Of a DNA stretch of 64,000 nt, positions 26,081 through 36,377 are shown piece after piece. Made by a program: the position numbers and the translations under genes. Source of the DNA: JBNJFY01 sp051747265. GTDB lineage: Bacteria; Bacteroidota; Rhodothermia; Balneolales; Balneolaceae. The notes under the pieces are model-generated. The model did not search any database. It saw only the letters and a list, made by a program, of their open reading frames with translations, and was not told where the DNA came from. Position 1 is the first letter of the stretch, and every line of letters begins with the position of its first letter. The stretch covers positions 434,001-498,000 of the forward strand of contig JBNJFY010000002.1 of NCBI GenBank assembly GCA_051747265.1, written 5' to 3'.

Positions 26081-29000
26081 GTGATTCAACGTTACCGTTT
26101 TCGCACTATGCATGCCCTGCTCGACCGACTGGTGGAGCTGATCGAAGAACCGGTGCCCGACCGACCGCTGCTGGAACAGGAACATATTATTGTGCCCTCG
26201 CAGGATTTGGGGAACTGGTTGACCATCAATCTAGCTCGAAAAACATCCGCTCAAATAGCCGCCAATTACCGGTTTTATCAACCGGCCGGATTTGTGGACA
26301 CCTGGTCTATGGAACTGCTGGATGACTCCTCTGAGGAGGAGTGGAATAAAGGAAATCTGCAGTGGGCATTGTTTCAGCTGTTGCCCGAGTTAGCCGAGGA
26401 AGATTCCATAGATGACTTGCCCGTGGTTGCCACTAACGCCACGCGTCAATCGCTCAAGTGGTTCCGACTAGCCGGGCATCTGGCCGATGTGTATGATCAA
26501 TACATGATCTACCGGCCGGATTGGCTGAACACCTGGCGCACACAACCGGAAAAAGCAGCCACTCCAAAATTACAGTGGCAAGCTCAGTTGTGGCATCGAG
26601 TCACCCAGACCTATCCTCACATTACAGATCGTGCTCAGCGCATGAGCCGGGCCCGCAAACAGTTGTCATCTGACCAAACCACCAATCTGCTACCCAAACG
26701 CATCTGGGCCGTTGGATTGGGGAGCATGTCCGAATCCTTGATGCATTGGATGAAATCACTGCACCAAGTGAACACAACGCAGTTTAATGTCTTGGAGTGG
26801 CAGCCCTATATCCCCATTTCGCAGGAAGCGGTGACCGGACATCTGTTTGAGGAAGAGAAGCCATCCGACCAGTTCGAATTGCCTCAACGCATCCACACCA
26901 TTCGAAACAACTGGATCAAACAGAACAAGGACTTCTTTCATCTGGTCGAACGACTATGGCCGGAGCTCAGCTATCGGCAAGCTATTTCCGAAGATCAACA
27001 GGAACCGACCAAAGACGATGACCCACTTCACGTACTGCAGAAACTGCTTATCAATCCCGAGGGGGCGGATCCGGTGATACAGGTGTCCAGCGATGATCGA
27101 TCCAGCCTGCAAATTCACGCCACGCACAGTCCACTGCGTGAAGTGGAAGTGCTCTACGAACAGCTGCTAGCATGTTTTGAGAAAGATCCAACGTTGCGTC
27201 CCGATGACCTATTGATTGTCACCCCTGATTTAGAAACCTACGCACCTCATCTGAAAGCCGTTTTTGGTTCTCCGGGGGACGAAAATCTGCGCATTCCGTT
27301 TCACCTGTCGGATCCCACCGAGCAGCCCTCGTACCGCCTTGCCGAGTTATTGATTCAGGTATTGCGAACGGCCAAAGGACGATTTAAGGTCACCGAGATC
27401 ATGGACTTGCTGGCTCATCCGGTGATCCGGCGGTCGGTCGACCTTTCTATCCACGACCTGGATCGCATGGAGCAGTGGATGCTGGACTTGAATGTTCGCT
27501 GGGGCTACGATAGCGCTCATCGCCAGGAGGTTTTGGATGAAGAACACCCGATCAGCGAGCAAAACAGCTGGCAGCAAGCGCTGGATCGGCTCTGGCTGGG
27601 CATCACCACCCGCGACGCCGACCAGCAGCTATATCACCAACGCCTGTCTTACGACGGGGTGGAAGGTACCGGCGACAGTCACCGCTTGGGCGTCTTGCAG
27701 CAACTGATTCAGCGGCTGTGGCAGTTGCATCAGCGCATGCAACAGAACCTTTCGCTGGCCCAGTGGAAACAAGAATTGCAGGCCTGGATTCGCGACTGGT
27801 TTAGCGTGGAGCGAGACCAAGAACCCGCGTTGCAGTGGCTGCAGGAGCAGGTTAGCTCGCTGGATGAAATCACCAGCCTGACAGAACAGTCGGACGAGAA
27901 ATTTGAGGCAATCGGTGTGGATATTTTGATTGAGTTGTTGAGCCAACAAGTGCTCTCCAAGCGACACCCGGTGACCCGCATGGCCGGGCGGGCGCTGATC
28001 TCTTCTATGGTCCCTATGCGTGGGATTCCCGCTAAAGTAGTGGCCCTGGTGGGACTCAACGAAGGCACCTTCCCGGGCAGCGATCCCACCAATCCCTTTG
28101 ACGCTATGCAGGACGATCCGCGTCCGGGAGATCGGTCCCGGCGCCTGGAAGACCGCCAGTTGTTTGCCGATGCCCTCCTTTCCGCTCAAGATCAATTGCT
28201 GATCACTTACACCGGACGCGATCAGCGAAATGACGAGGAGATTCCCCCTTCTTCGTTGATTACGGAATTACTGGATCTGCTTAATATGATCTCGGATGAG
28301 AAACAGGAGGATTGGATCAGCAAGCATCCTTTGCACGGATTTGAAGGTTCGACATCCAAGTCAGAAACCTATCTATCCTCCCTGGCTGATCAAAATCAGC
28401 AAGCTTTTGAACACGACCGTAAGGAAGAACAACCGATAACTCCGCTGGTGGGCTTAGATGCGGCCATTCCCTGGGATCGATGGATCTCGGAAGCAGAACA
28501 GAACATCACGCTCACCGGACGAGAGTTGAAACGGTTTTACCGTCAGCCGTTGAAATACTACTGCGAGCAGGCCCTGGGCGTCTGGCTCCGGGAAGAGGAT
28601 CAGGTAGAAACCGAAGAGGAACCTTACCGCATTGATTCGCTGAGCAAGTACCAAATTTATAATCAACTGCTCAAGGAAACACTGCTACAACCGGATAGCG
28701 AGATTCCGGCTCAGGTTTATGAACAGCGCGGAGTCCTACCTCACGGCATACTGGGCAGACATGAGTGGCGCACCATTCAGAAAGAGTTGAACCGGCAAGC
28801 GGAGACCATCACCACGCATCTGGGGCAGCAGGAAATCACGGAACCGACTTCCTATGAAGTGGAGCTGGAAATTGAGGACCATCTGATTACGCTTTCCAGC
28901 GAGTCGGGGTACTGGGCCGGTGATCAACAACTGGTTATTAAAACCGGCGGCAAACTGAAAGCCAAAGATTATCTGGGCGCCTGGCTGGATCATCTGGGAG

Positions 29001-29419
29001 CGAATGCGGCAGGACTTCACTGTAAGACACACCTCTATGGGAAGAAAGGCGACAAGGATTTTCAGCACCAGTTTGTGTTGACCGAAATGGAATCGGAGCA
29101 AGCCAAGGAATCATTATCGCTTTTTATCAAAGGATTACTCATCGGTCGCTTTCATCCCTTGGGCTTTTTCCCAGCCAGCAGTATGGATTGGGCAGAGAGC
29201 TACTGGGGGGATCAACACAATAAGGATCAGAATGAAGCGCTAAAGGCGGCCAAGTTATCCTACCATAATGAGCACGCCTACAACAGCTATGAGAATGAAA
29301 GTGATGATGCCTACTACCAGTATTTTCTGGGTGATTGCCATCCGTATGAGTGGAACCCGGAGCTGTGTACCTCGCTGGCCGAACAATTTTGGACTGATTT
29401 CTGGGGGAACCGATCATGA
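26081..29419 (+). CDS. recC: Exodeoxyribonuclease V, RecC (gamma) subunit
   Basis: 1112 aa from a GTG start at 26081. RecC is the inactive helicase/nuclease-fold subunit that scans for Chi in RecBCD. Family markers are the N-terminal VPSQDLGNWLTINLARK, GLGSMSESLMHWMKSL, HATHSPLREVEVLYEQLL, PMRGIPAKVVALVGLNEGTFP and the C-terminal LTGRELKRFYRQPLKYYCEQALGV. The last motif corresponds to the degenerate nuclease-like end of RecC. Its stop overlaps the recB start (ATGA), so translation is coupled. Confidence 0.92.
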   Translation: MIQRYRFRTMHALLDRLVELIEEPVPDRPLLEQEHIIVPSQDLGNWLTINLARKTSAQIAANYRFYQPAGFVDTWSMELLDDSSEEEWNKGNLQWALFQLLPELAEEDSIDDLPVVATNATRQSLKWFRLAGHLADVYDQYMIYRPDWLNTWRTQPEKAATPKLQWQAQLWHRVTQTYPHITDRAQRMSRARKQLSSDQTTNLLPKRIWAVGLGSMSESLMHWMKSLHQVNTTQFNVLEWQPYIPISQEAVTGHLFEEEKPSDQFELPQRIHTIRNNWIKQNKDFFHLVERLWPELSYRQAISEDQQEPTKDDDPLHVLQKLLINPEGADPVIQVSSDDRSSLQIHATHSPLREVEVLYEQLLACFEKDPTLRPDDLLIVTPDLETYAPHLKAVFGSPGDENLRIPFHLSDPTEQPSYRLAELLIQVLRTAKGRFKVTEIMDLLAHPVIRRSVDLSIHDLDRMEQWMLDLNVRWGYDSAHRQEVLDEEHPISEQNSWQQALDRLWLGITTRDADQQLYHQRLSYDGVEGTGDSHRLGVLQQLIQRLWQLHQRMQQNLSLAQWKQELQAWIRDWFSVERDQEPALQWLQEQVSSLDEITSLTEQSDEKFEAIGVDILIELLSQQVLSKRHPVTRMAGRALISSMVPMRGIPAKVVALVGLNEGTFPGSDPTNPFDAMQDDPRPGDRSRRLEDRQLFADALLSAQDQLLITYTGRDQRNDEEIPPSSLITELLDLLNMISDEKQEDWISKHPLHGFEGSTSKSETYLSSLADQNQQAFEHDRKEEQPITPLVGLDAAIPWDRWISEAEQNITLTGRELKRFYRQPLKYYCEQALGVWLREEDQVETEEEPYRIDSLSKYQIYNQLLKETLLQPDSEIPAQVYEQRGVLPHGILGRHEWRTIQKELNRQAETITTHLGQQEITEPTSYEVELEIEDHLITLSSESGYWAGDQQLVIKTGGKLKAKDYLGAWLDHLGANAAGLHCKTHLYGKKGDKDFQHQFVLTEMESEQAKESLSLFIKGLLIGRFHPLGFFPASSMDWAESYWGDQHNKDQNEALKAAKLSYHNEHAYNSYENESDDAYYQYFLGDCHPYEWNPELCTSLAEQFWTDFWGNRS

Positions 29420-32400
29420 GTAAACCTTTTGACATTTTCACCTCGCTTCCCGAACTCAACGGCCGCAGTCTGATTGAAGCCAGCGCGGGGACCGGAAAGA
29501 CCTACAACATATCCGGCTTATTCGTACGATTGGTGGCCGAAAATCAGTTCGGATGCGCTGAGGATGTCTCCCGGATTGTGGTGGTCACCTATACCAAAGC
29601 GGCCACCAAAGAGCTCAAGCAGCGGATCACCCAACGATTGCGTGACTCTCATCAAGTACTCACTGGTAACCTGGATCCGGAGGAAACCACAGATGACTTC
29701 CTGAAGCAAGTGCATGAGCAGTATCAAGAGAACTCCCGGGCGCAGAATCATCTGCGCCAAGTCTTGGGACAAATTGATCAGCTTTCCGTATTCACCATCC
29801 ACAGTTTTGCCCAGCGGCTCTTGCAAGAATTTGGTCCCCAAGCCAGCATCGATTACACCGGTGAGATCATCACCGATCCCACGGAGGTTACCAATGAGTT
29901 GGTCTATGATTACTGGCGACGACTGGTGGCCGAGTCCGATCAGGATATCGGATCACAAATCCTATTGCAGTTGCTCCGCAGTGACCAAACCACGCCCGAA
30001 AAGTTTATTGAGACCTACGGGGACATTATCACCGATACGCAGATGGAATTTCGGGCCTCGGTGGATCTGGACCACAAACGCGAGGAGTGGCGGGATCTGA
30101 ATGCTCGCATGCGGACGGTAGCCGATGGTTTTTCTGATGAAATAAAAGCTGAGTTCAGAACATATTTTTATAGCGAAGAATACAATCTGAGTAAAACCGT
30201 CTTCAAACCGGAAAAATGGGAAGAATTTGACGGCTATTTCACCACCTTAGCTGAAGCTGAACTTATTACCGATCTATCCGAATCGGAATGGAAAAATGTG
30301 GGCTACTTCGGCTATCCCGATGGGATCGATCAAAAGTGCAACAAGGGGCTGGAACCAGAGGATCTACCACTCAGCTCGGAAACCAAAACCTGGATGCAAT
30401 CACTGCAGGAGATCCAGCAGTTGGCAACTGGATTGTACGAAGAGCAAGCTGATATAACGCAAACCGTACTGCAGCAGCTACACACCGGCTACCAGCATGC
30501 CCTCCAAGAGCGCGACGATTACACCTACGACGACCTGCTCTACATGGCCGATCAGATGGTGCAGCAGCATCCCCAGGTAAGAGAAGCGATCCGCACGCGC
30601 TACCCGATCAGTCTTATTGATGAGTTTCAGGATACCGATCCGCTGCAGTGGTCCATTTTCAAAACGCTGTATCCGACAGAAGTTGGGGATGATTCCCTGC
30701 TCTGCCTGATCGGCGACCCCAAGCAGTCTATCTACAAATTTCGCGGGGCGGATATCTACTCCTATCTGGCGGCACGGGATCAGATTCCCGAAGAGCGCCA
30801 CTTCACCCTGGATGCCAACTACCGCTCGGACCAGGCCTTCATCGAAGCACAGAATCAGCTGTGGCATCGGCACGAGGACGCCTTTTTTATTGATGACCAA
30901 ATCAGCTATTCCGATGTGCAATGGAATCCCGAGCGCACGAAGCAAAGTCCGTTGGCCGGAACTATGGGCGCGCTACATTGGATCGTGGATGAGAATGAGA
31001 ACGACGAAGCAGAACTGAATAAAAGTGACGCCCAGGAACGCGCCGCCCATATCACCGCCCAGCACATTCAACAAACGCTGGAGCGTGGTGGCAGTCAGAT
31101 TTCCCCCAGTGATATCGCCGTACTCTGTAACAGCAACAAAGAAGCCGCGCTGATCAAGCGAACCTTATTTGAGTATGGGCTGAACAGCGTGCAGCTGAGT
31201 CGGGATAATGTATTTGAATCCAAAGAAGCCCGTGAGCTGCAACTAATCTTGGAGGCCGTGGTGGATCCGGGCAACGCGTATAAGTTGCGCGCCGCCTTGG
31301 GCACGCGCATACTCAATGGTCAGGAGTTGCTGCTTCAACTGCGCCAACAGGAAGAGCCGGACGCGGATACCGAGCAGGCTTGGGAACAGTGGCTGATGCG
31401 TGTACTGGAGTGGCATCAGCTGTGGTCCGACCGCGGATTTACACCCATGCTCCGCCGATGGTTAGAACAGGGAAAATGCGAGCAACATCTACTGGCCTAT
31501 CACGATGGTGAGCGTCGGGTGACTAACATGCGGCACCTGATCGATTTACTGCAGGAGATGGCCCGCCAGCGTCCCGGAGAACCGCATTACCTGCTGCATG
31601 AACTGCAACAGCGACGTCATACTGCGGGGGATCACTCGTCATCCGAAGAGGAAGAATTGCGGCTGGAAAACGACCGCGATTTAATCAACGTGGTGACCAT
31701 CCACCGCAGCAAAGGGTTGGAGTATCCGATTGTATATACCCCGTTTTTGTGGAGCGGGATTAATACCTCTCAACTCTGGCGGCGACGACCCTATATCTAT
31801 CATAATCCTCAAAACTCGCAGCAGAAATTGCTGGATATCGATGGAAAGCAGATTGAGGGTAGTAAATTTCATTTCTTCCGCGAAGAGATGCAGGATAAGC
31901 TGCGGGTGGCTTATGTGGCACTCACTCGCGGGGAACATCACAATATTGTGATTAGCGTACCCTATCAGCATAACTATCAGGACAAAGGAGATTCAGCCTA
32001 CTCTCCATTGGATTATATCCTGTTTGGTCGAGAGCGTTTTGAACAGGGACTTCGTAAGAAATATAAAGAGTACATCTCTGCAGAGAACACCAACTGGATC
32101 ACCTATTCTGAGGTACCAGAAGCCGTAGCGAATGTGAAGGAATCCATGAGTCATGAACAGATGACTTTCGAGTCATGGTCTGCTGATAGCCAGGTGACGG
32201 AGCGTTCTGCTGAGGATCCGGCCGAAAAAGAGAAGCTTGCGCTTCAGCACCGATCATTTGAGCATAAAAACCAATTGATCCCATCCTGGAGTATCCGTAG
32301 CTACTCTGCCTTAGGTCGTGGGTTGCATGGTGGATCCGAAGACGAGCTGGCCGCCTTCGATGTGAAAATGGATGAGGTAGAATCGGAAAATGAGTCTGCC

Positions 32401-33132
32401 CAAGTGTCCTCCGGCAACAGTATGTTCAGCTTTCCCCGAGGTGCGCGAACTGGGCTCTGCTGGCACAAAATGTACGAGGAGTTCACCTTCGATGATCCGG
32501 ACACCTATACGCCGGTTATTGAGCGTGAGTTGGAATCGCACGGGTTTGATCCCCGGCGCTGGTTACCGGTATTACTGAAACACGTACAAACCACCATGCA
32601 AAAGGAGCTCTTGCCCATCGCCAACTTACGACTGGGTGATTTATCCCCCGTGGCCCTACTGCCCGAAATGGAGTTTCATTTCCAATATGCCCAGGCCAAT
32701 GCGAGGGAAATCATGCAGTTGGTTCGTCCCCATGAAGCTGATTTTGAAGACGCTCCCTTGCCTCCAGGATTGATGAAGGGATTTATCGATTTAACCTTTG
32801 AGCATCAGGGCAAAATCTACCTGTTGGATTACAAGAGTAATCACCTGGGCAATACGTTTGATGATTACCAAACTGGGGCTCTGGCCGAATCCATTCGCGA
32901 GCACCACTACGATTTGCAGTATCACCTATACACGCTGGCCCTGCATCGCTATTTGAAGCTGCGCAAGGGGTCTTCCTACTCGTACAATAAGCACTTCGGT
33001 GGAGCCTTTTACCTGTTTTTGCGGGGGGTCCAACCCGGCGAGGCAACCACCGGCATCTACTTTGAACGCCCCGATTACGAGATCATCCAATCGCTGGATC
33101 ACTACTTTAATCATGAGGTTCAACATGCCTGA
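29416..33132 (+). CDS. recB: Exodeoxyribonuclease V, RecB (beta) subunit
   Basis: 1238 aa 3'-5' helicase-nuclease of RecBCD. UvrD-type motifs are all present: Walker A ASAGTGKTYNI near 22-32, VVTYTKAATKEL, LIDEFQDTDPLQW, LIGDPKQSIYKFRGAD, LDANYRSD, TIHRSKGLEYP and RVAYVALTRGEH. The C-terminal nuclease carries GFIDL near 1121 and DYKSN near 1137, the active-site D...DYK set. Catalysis therefore looks intact. It overlaps recC by 4 bases upstream and recD by 8 bases downstream. Confidence 0.95.
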   Translation: MSKPFDIFTSLPELNGRSLIEASAGTGKTYNISGLFVRLVAENQFGCAEDVSRIVVVTYTKAATKELKQRITQRLRDSHQVLTGNLDPEETTDDFLKQVHEQYQENSRAQNHLRQVLGQIDQLSVFTIHSFAQRLLQEFGPQASIDYTGEIITDPTEVTNELVYDYWRRLVAESDQDIGSQILLQLLRSDQTTPEKFIETYGDIITDTQMEFRASVDLDHKREEWRDLNARMRTVADGFSDEIKAEFRTYFYSEEYNLSKTVFKPEKWEEFDGYFTTLAEAELITDLSESEWKNVGYFGYPDGIDQKCNKGLEPEDLPLSSETKTWMQSLQEIQQLATGLYEEQADITQTVLQQLHTGYQHALQERDDYTYDDLLYMADQMVQQHPQVREAIRTRYPISLIDEFQDTDPLQWSIFKTLYPTEVGDDSLLCLIGDPKQSIYKFRGADIYSYLAARDQIPEERHFTLDANYRSDQAFIEAQNQLWHRHEDAFFIDDQISYSDVQWNPERTKQSPLAGTMGALHWIVDENENDEAELNKSDAQERAAHITAQHIQQTLERGGSQISPSDIAVLCNSNKEAALIKRTLFEYGLNSVQLSRDNVFESKEARELQLILEAVVDPGNAYKLRAALGTRILNGQELLLQLRQQEEPDADTEQAWEQWLMRVLEWHQLWSDRGFTPMLRRWLEQGKCEQHLLAYHDGERRVTNMRHLIDLLQEMARQRPGEPHYLLHELQQRRHTAGDHSSSEEEELRLENDRDLINVVTIHRSKGLEYPIVYTPFLWSGINTSQLWRRRPYIYHNPQNSQQKLLDIDGKQIEGSKFHFFREEMQDKLRVAYVALTRGEHHNIVISVPYQHNYQDKGDSAYSPLDYILFGRERFEQGLRKKYKEYISAENTNWITYSEVPEAVANVKESMSHEQMTFESWSADSQVTERSAEDPAEKEKLALQHRSFEHKNQLIPSWSIRSYSALGRGLHGGSEDELAAFDVKMDEVESENESAQVSSGNSMFSFPRGARTGLCWHKMYEEFTFDDPDTYTPVIERELESHGFDPRRWLPVLLKHVQTTMQKELLPIANLRLGDLSPVALLPEMEFHFQYAQANAREIMQLVRPHEADFEDAPLPPGLMKGFIDLTFEHQGKIYLLDYKSNHLGNTFDDYQTGALAESIREHHYDLQYHLYTLALHRYLKLRKGSSYSYNKHFGGAFYLFLRGVQPGEATTGIYFERPDYEIIQSLDHYFNHEVQHA

Positions 33133-35071
33133 TCTATTTGATACGGTACCTGATACCGAAATGCAGCCGCAACAGCTACTTGATTTACTGGACCAGTTGC
33201 GTGGTGAGCGTATCTTAGAACCAGCAGATGTGGAATTCCCTCGCTGGCTATATATGCGACTGGGTGAAACGGATCCGGCCGTCTTATTGGCCGCGGCTCA
33301 TGTGGGTAGCCTCACCCGCCAAGGTCATGTGGGCACGCGCATTCCCATCCGGACCAATGAAATCCCATTGTTCGGGGAAGAGCAGTGGGGCACTACGCTG
33401 GATCCCTCACATCGCCAACAACTTGAACAGTTGGTGGAACAGATAGCAGAATCCATGGCTGATTCAGACGTGGTGGGCACGCCGAATGATGCACAGCATC
33501 CTCTCATTTTTGATCGCGGCTACCTCTATTATCAGCGCTACTGGATGTACGAATGTACCCTTGCTGATCTACTCGTGGAGAAAGCCCGCCAACCGCTACC
33601 CGAATTCGATACGGAACAGGCCGCTGAGTGGATCACCACACTGCTGGATGACAACCCGCAACCCGAAGCCCCCAACTGGTCACGGATTGCCTTGTGGGTA
33701 GCCCTGCGGCGTCGCTTGATGATTCTCACCGGCGGACCCGGAACCGGAAAAACCTATACCCTGGTTCGCTTGATGGCCCTGCGACTACTACTGGCGCAAG
33801 AGGATCAAACCGAATTGAACATTGCTTTAGCCGCCCCCACCGGTAAGGCCGCAGCCCGCATCGATGAATCGATCGGTGAGAGTTTGGGGGAGTTGACCGC
33901 TGAACTTCCTGACGTGGTCATGAATCAGCTCCCTAAGGAAGCGCAGACCATCCACCGACTATTGGGCACACGGCGCAATCAACCGGAATTTCGACATAAC
34001 CGGGATAACCCGTTGCCTCATGATATGATCATTGTGGATGAGGCCTCCATGGTAGATATCGCGCTGATGACCAAACTGTTGGAAGCGCTCAAACCGGAAG
34101 CGCAGCTCATTTTACTGGGTGATAAAGACCAGTTAGCCTCCGTGGAAGCCGGATCGGTGCTGGGTGATATCTGCTCGCCGCTGGTTACCGACACTCAATC
34201 AAGTGCTGGATTAAACCAATTTTCAGATTCCCTTCTGAATGAGCTGGCGGAAGCTTCCATCAGCAAACTCCCCGAACCCGTAGATCGAGCTACTGATACC
34301 GACCTGCTGGATTGTATGATTCAGCTCACTTACAGTCATCGGTTTAAAGATGCCCCGGATATCGGCAACCTGGCCGATTTTATTAATCGAGGCAATGCCT
34401 ATGAAGCGCTACAACATGTTGAGCAGTCGGAAGTCACCCGTCTGGGACACCCCGATCAACTGCGGGATGTATTGACATTTTGTGAGCAGTGGTCGTACTG
34501 TCGGGCAAGGTATACCGCCGATCATGCCCAAGAACTGTTTGAGGCGTGGACTGATTTTCAGATACTCAACGCCCATCGGCGAGGTGCACTGAGTTCGTCC
34601 ACGGTAAACCACTTGCTAGACCAATGGATGCGATCGCGACAACAGTGGGGGGAGCAATCCACTTGGTACCCCGGGCGACCAATCATGATCACCGAAAACA
34701 ATTACGAGCTCAATTTGTTTAATGGCGATATCGGAATCACCGTGCGTGACACACAGGAGCCCGAGAAATTGCGTATCGCATTTAATACACCGGAGGGTAT
34801 TCGCCTCATTGCCCCTGCGCAACTCAGCAGCTACGATTCCGCCTGGGCGCTCACCGTGCACAAATCCCAAGGCTCTGAATTCGATGAAGTGCTGTTGATC
34901 TTACCCGATCAACCTTCGCCTATCCTAACTCGCGAATTGGTGTACACGGCCTTAACCCGGGCCCGGTCGAAATTTACGGTGTGGGGCAAAGTGGCGTTGT
35001 TTAAGCAAGCGGTGGAGCAGCGGATTCAACGCACTAGTGCGTTGGGGGAGCGGTTGTGGGATGAGGGTTAA
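33125..35071 (+). CDS. recD: Exodeoxyribonuclease V, RecD (alpha) subunit
   Basis: 648 aa from ATG at 33125, chosen because GAGG lies 6 bases before it and it overlaps the recB stop by 8 bases; an upstream ATG at 33113 is possible. SF1B 5'-3' helicase. Motifs: Walker A GGPGTGKTYTLVRL near 203, APTGKAAARI, IIVDEASMVD, LLGDKDQLASVEAGSVLGDI, and the late TVHKSQGSEFDEV and YTALTRARSKFTVWG. The N-terminal ~190 residues are the usual RecD helical domain that contacts RecC/RecB. It is the last gene of the operon and ends against a tandem repeat array. Confidence 0.94.
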   Translation: MPDLFDTVPDTEMQPQQLLDLLDQLRGERILEPADVEFPRWLYMRLGETDPAVLLAAAHVGSLTRQGHVGTRIPIRTNEIPLFGEEQWGTTLDPSHRQQLEQLVEQIAESMADSDVVGTPNDAQHPLIFDRGYLYYQRYWMYECTLADLLVEKARQPLPEFDTEQAAEWITTLLDDNPQPEAPNWSRIALWVALRRRLMILTGGPGTGKTYTLVRLMALRLLLAQEDQTELNIALAAPTGKAAARIDESIGESLGELTAELPDVVMNQLPKEAQTIHRLLGTRRNQPEFRHNRDNPLPHDMIIVDEASMVDIALMTKLLEALKPEAQLILLGDKDQLASVEAGSVLGDICSPLVTDTQSSAGLNQFSDSLLNELAEASISKLPEPVDRATDTDLLDCMIQLTYSHRFKDAPDIGNLADFINRGNAYEALQHVEQSEVTRLGHPDQLRDVLTFCEQWSYCRARYTADHAQELFEAWTDFQILNAHRRGALSSSTVNHLLDQWMRSRQQWGEQSTWYPGRPIMITENNYELNLFNGDIGITVRDTQEPEKLRIAFNTPEGIRLIAPAQLSSYDSAWALTVHKSQGSEFDEVLLILPDQPSPILTRELVYTALTRARSKFTVWGKVALFKQAVEQRIQRTSALGERLWDEG

Positions 35072-35092
35072 TTATTAGCACCCACCAAGAGT

Positions 35093-35772
35093 CTGAACTA
35101 TGATTCTTTGTGATGGGCATGATGGGCTATGATTAGTCTTTCAATCATAGACCATCACACAATCATACCAATCATAGTTTTAAATTATTAGTAATCATCA
35201 ACGACCTGAACTATGATTTTTCGTGATTAACATGATAGGCTATGATTAGTCTCTCTAATCATAGACCATCACACAAACACACCAATCATAGTTGTAACTT
35301 ATTAGCCATCTCCAACAACCTGAACTATGATTTTTCGTGATTAACATGATAGGCTATGATTAGTCTCTCTAATCATAGACTATCACACAATCATACCAAT
35401 CATAGCTGTAACTTATTAGTAATCACCAACGACCTGAACTATGATTTTTCGTGATTAACATGATAGGCTATGATTAGTCTCTCTAATCATAGACCATCAC
35501 ACAAACACACCAATCATAGTTGTAACTTATTAGTAATCACCAACAACCTGAACTATGATTCTTTGTGATGGGCATGATGGGCTATGATTAGTCTTTCAAT
35601 CATAGACTATCACACAAACACACCAATCATAGTTGTAACTTATTAGTAATCATCAACGACCTGAACTATGATTTTTCGTGATTAACATGATAGGCTATGA
35701 TTAGTCTTTCAATCATAGACCATCACATAATCACACAAATCATAGTTTTAACCTATCACACAAATCATGGTT
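35093..35772 (-). repeat. Tandem repeat array, six units of 113-114 bp
   Basis: Units begin (CTGAACTATGATT) at 35093, 35206, 35320, 35434, 35548 and 35661. Each contains an outer inverted pair AACTATGATT / AATCATAGTT about 85 bases apart and an inner hairpin CTATGATTAG / CTAATCATAG (shorter in some units). Two sequence versions of the block after the first stem occur: GTGATGGGCATGATGGGC in units 1 and 5, and GTGATTAACATGATAGGC in the others. The array fills the gap between recD and the GxxExxY gene. The stop codon of the latter lies inside the last AATCATGG motif. Read from that gene, the array would be a long structured 3' UTR. Confidence 0.92.
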
Positions 35773-36157
35773 TAAACTTTTTATTCATCACTCGCTTAAA
35801 GTCCAGACTGCGGCTTCCAAAGTTAATCAGTAGTCCCACCTCTAAATTATAAGCCTCTAGGTAGTTGATGGCCTGCGCCAAATGCACATCTTCCAACTGG
35901 ATAACCGCCTTAATTTCCAAGGCAATGACATCCTCTACCAGAAAATCGACTCTACGTGTACCGATGTGCTTATCTTTATAGAATATGGGCATCTCATGCT
36001 CGCGACTGTAAAATAGTTTCCGATCACGAAACTCGATCTCCAAGGCTCGTTGATAGATTACTTCTTGGAACCCATTGCCCAGTGAACTGTGAATGGCCAT
36101 TGCAGCACCGATAATATCACCGGTGAGTGCTGAATATTTATATTGATGATTCATCAT
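35765..36157 (-). CDS. GxxExxY-family protein, nuclease-like
   Basis: 130 aa, soluble. The family motif is GNGFQEVIYQRAL near 27-39. A restriction-nuclease-like core follows, with RRVDFLVEDVIALEIKAV (D...E-x-K), then LAQAINYLEAYNLEVGLLINFG, the standard C-terminal pattern. The family is of unknown function and common in Bacteroidota. The stop codon is within the first motif of the 114-bp tandem repeat array, so gene and array appear to be one unit. It has no operon partner. A role in DNA or RNA cleavage linked to the repeats is inference only. Confidence 0.85.
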   Translation of the reverse strand: MMNHQYKYSALTGDIIGAAMAIHSSLGNGFQEVIYQRALEIEFRDRKLFYSREHEMPIFYKDKHIGTRRVDFLVEDVIALEIKAVIQLEDVHLAQAINYLEAYNLEVGLLINFGSRSLDFKRVMNKKFKP

Positions 36158-36210
36158 ATTTCAGAACCCTTTTATTAGTATGGTTCCGCATCCAACCTAC
36201 TCCTTACAAG

Positions 36211-36242
36211 AAAAGGCCTCCGGGTTCATCCGAAGGCCTTTT
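36211..36242. terminator. Bidirectional hairpin terminator
   Basis: Stem AAAAGGCCTCCGG with CCGAAGGCCTTTT around GTTCAT, with one mismatch; A and T tracts flank both sides. It lies between the porin terminator and the start of the GxxExxY gene, and so insulates that gene from read-through. Confidence 0.7.
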
Positions 36243-36377
36243 GATTAGAGGGGAATCAAGGGGTTGATTCCGTACCTATGCGATTGGTCGTTTAAAGCAA
36301 CCTCATCTTCGATTGAAGGAGGTAGTAACAATTAGATCATCGGCAATAGGTTGGGTTAATAATGAAAAGAACGTTGG

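Noticed and set aside
35093..35772. Tandem array as a CRISPR
   Set aside because: Units are 113-114 bp and similar throughout; there are no variable spacers and no cas genes.
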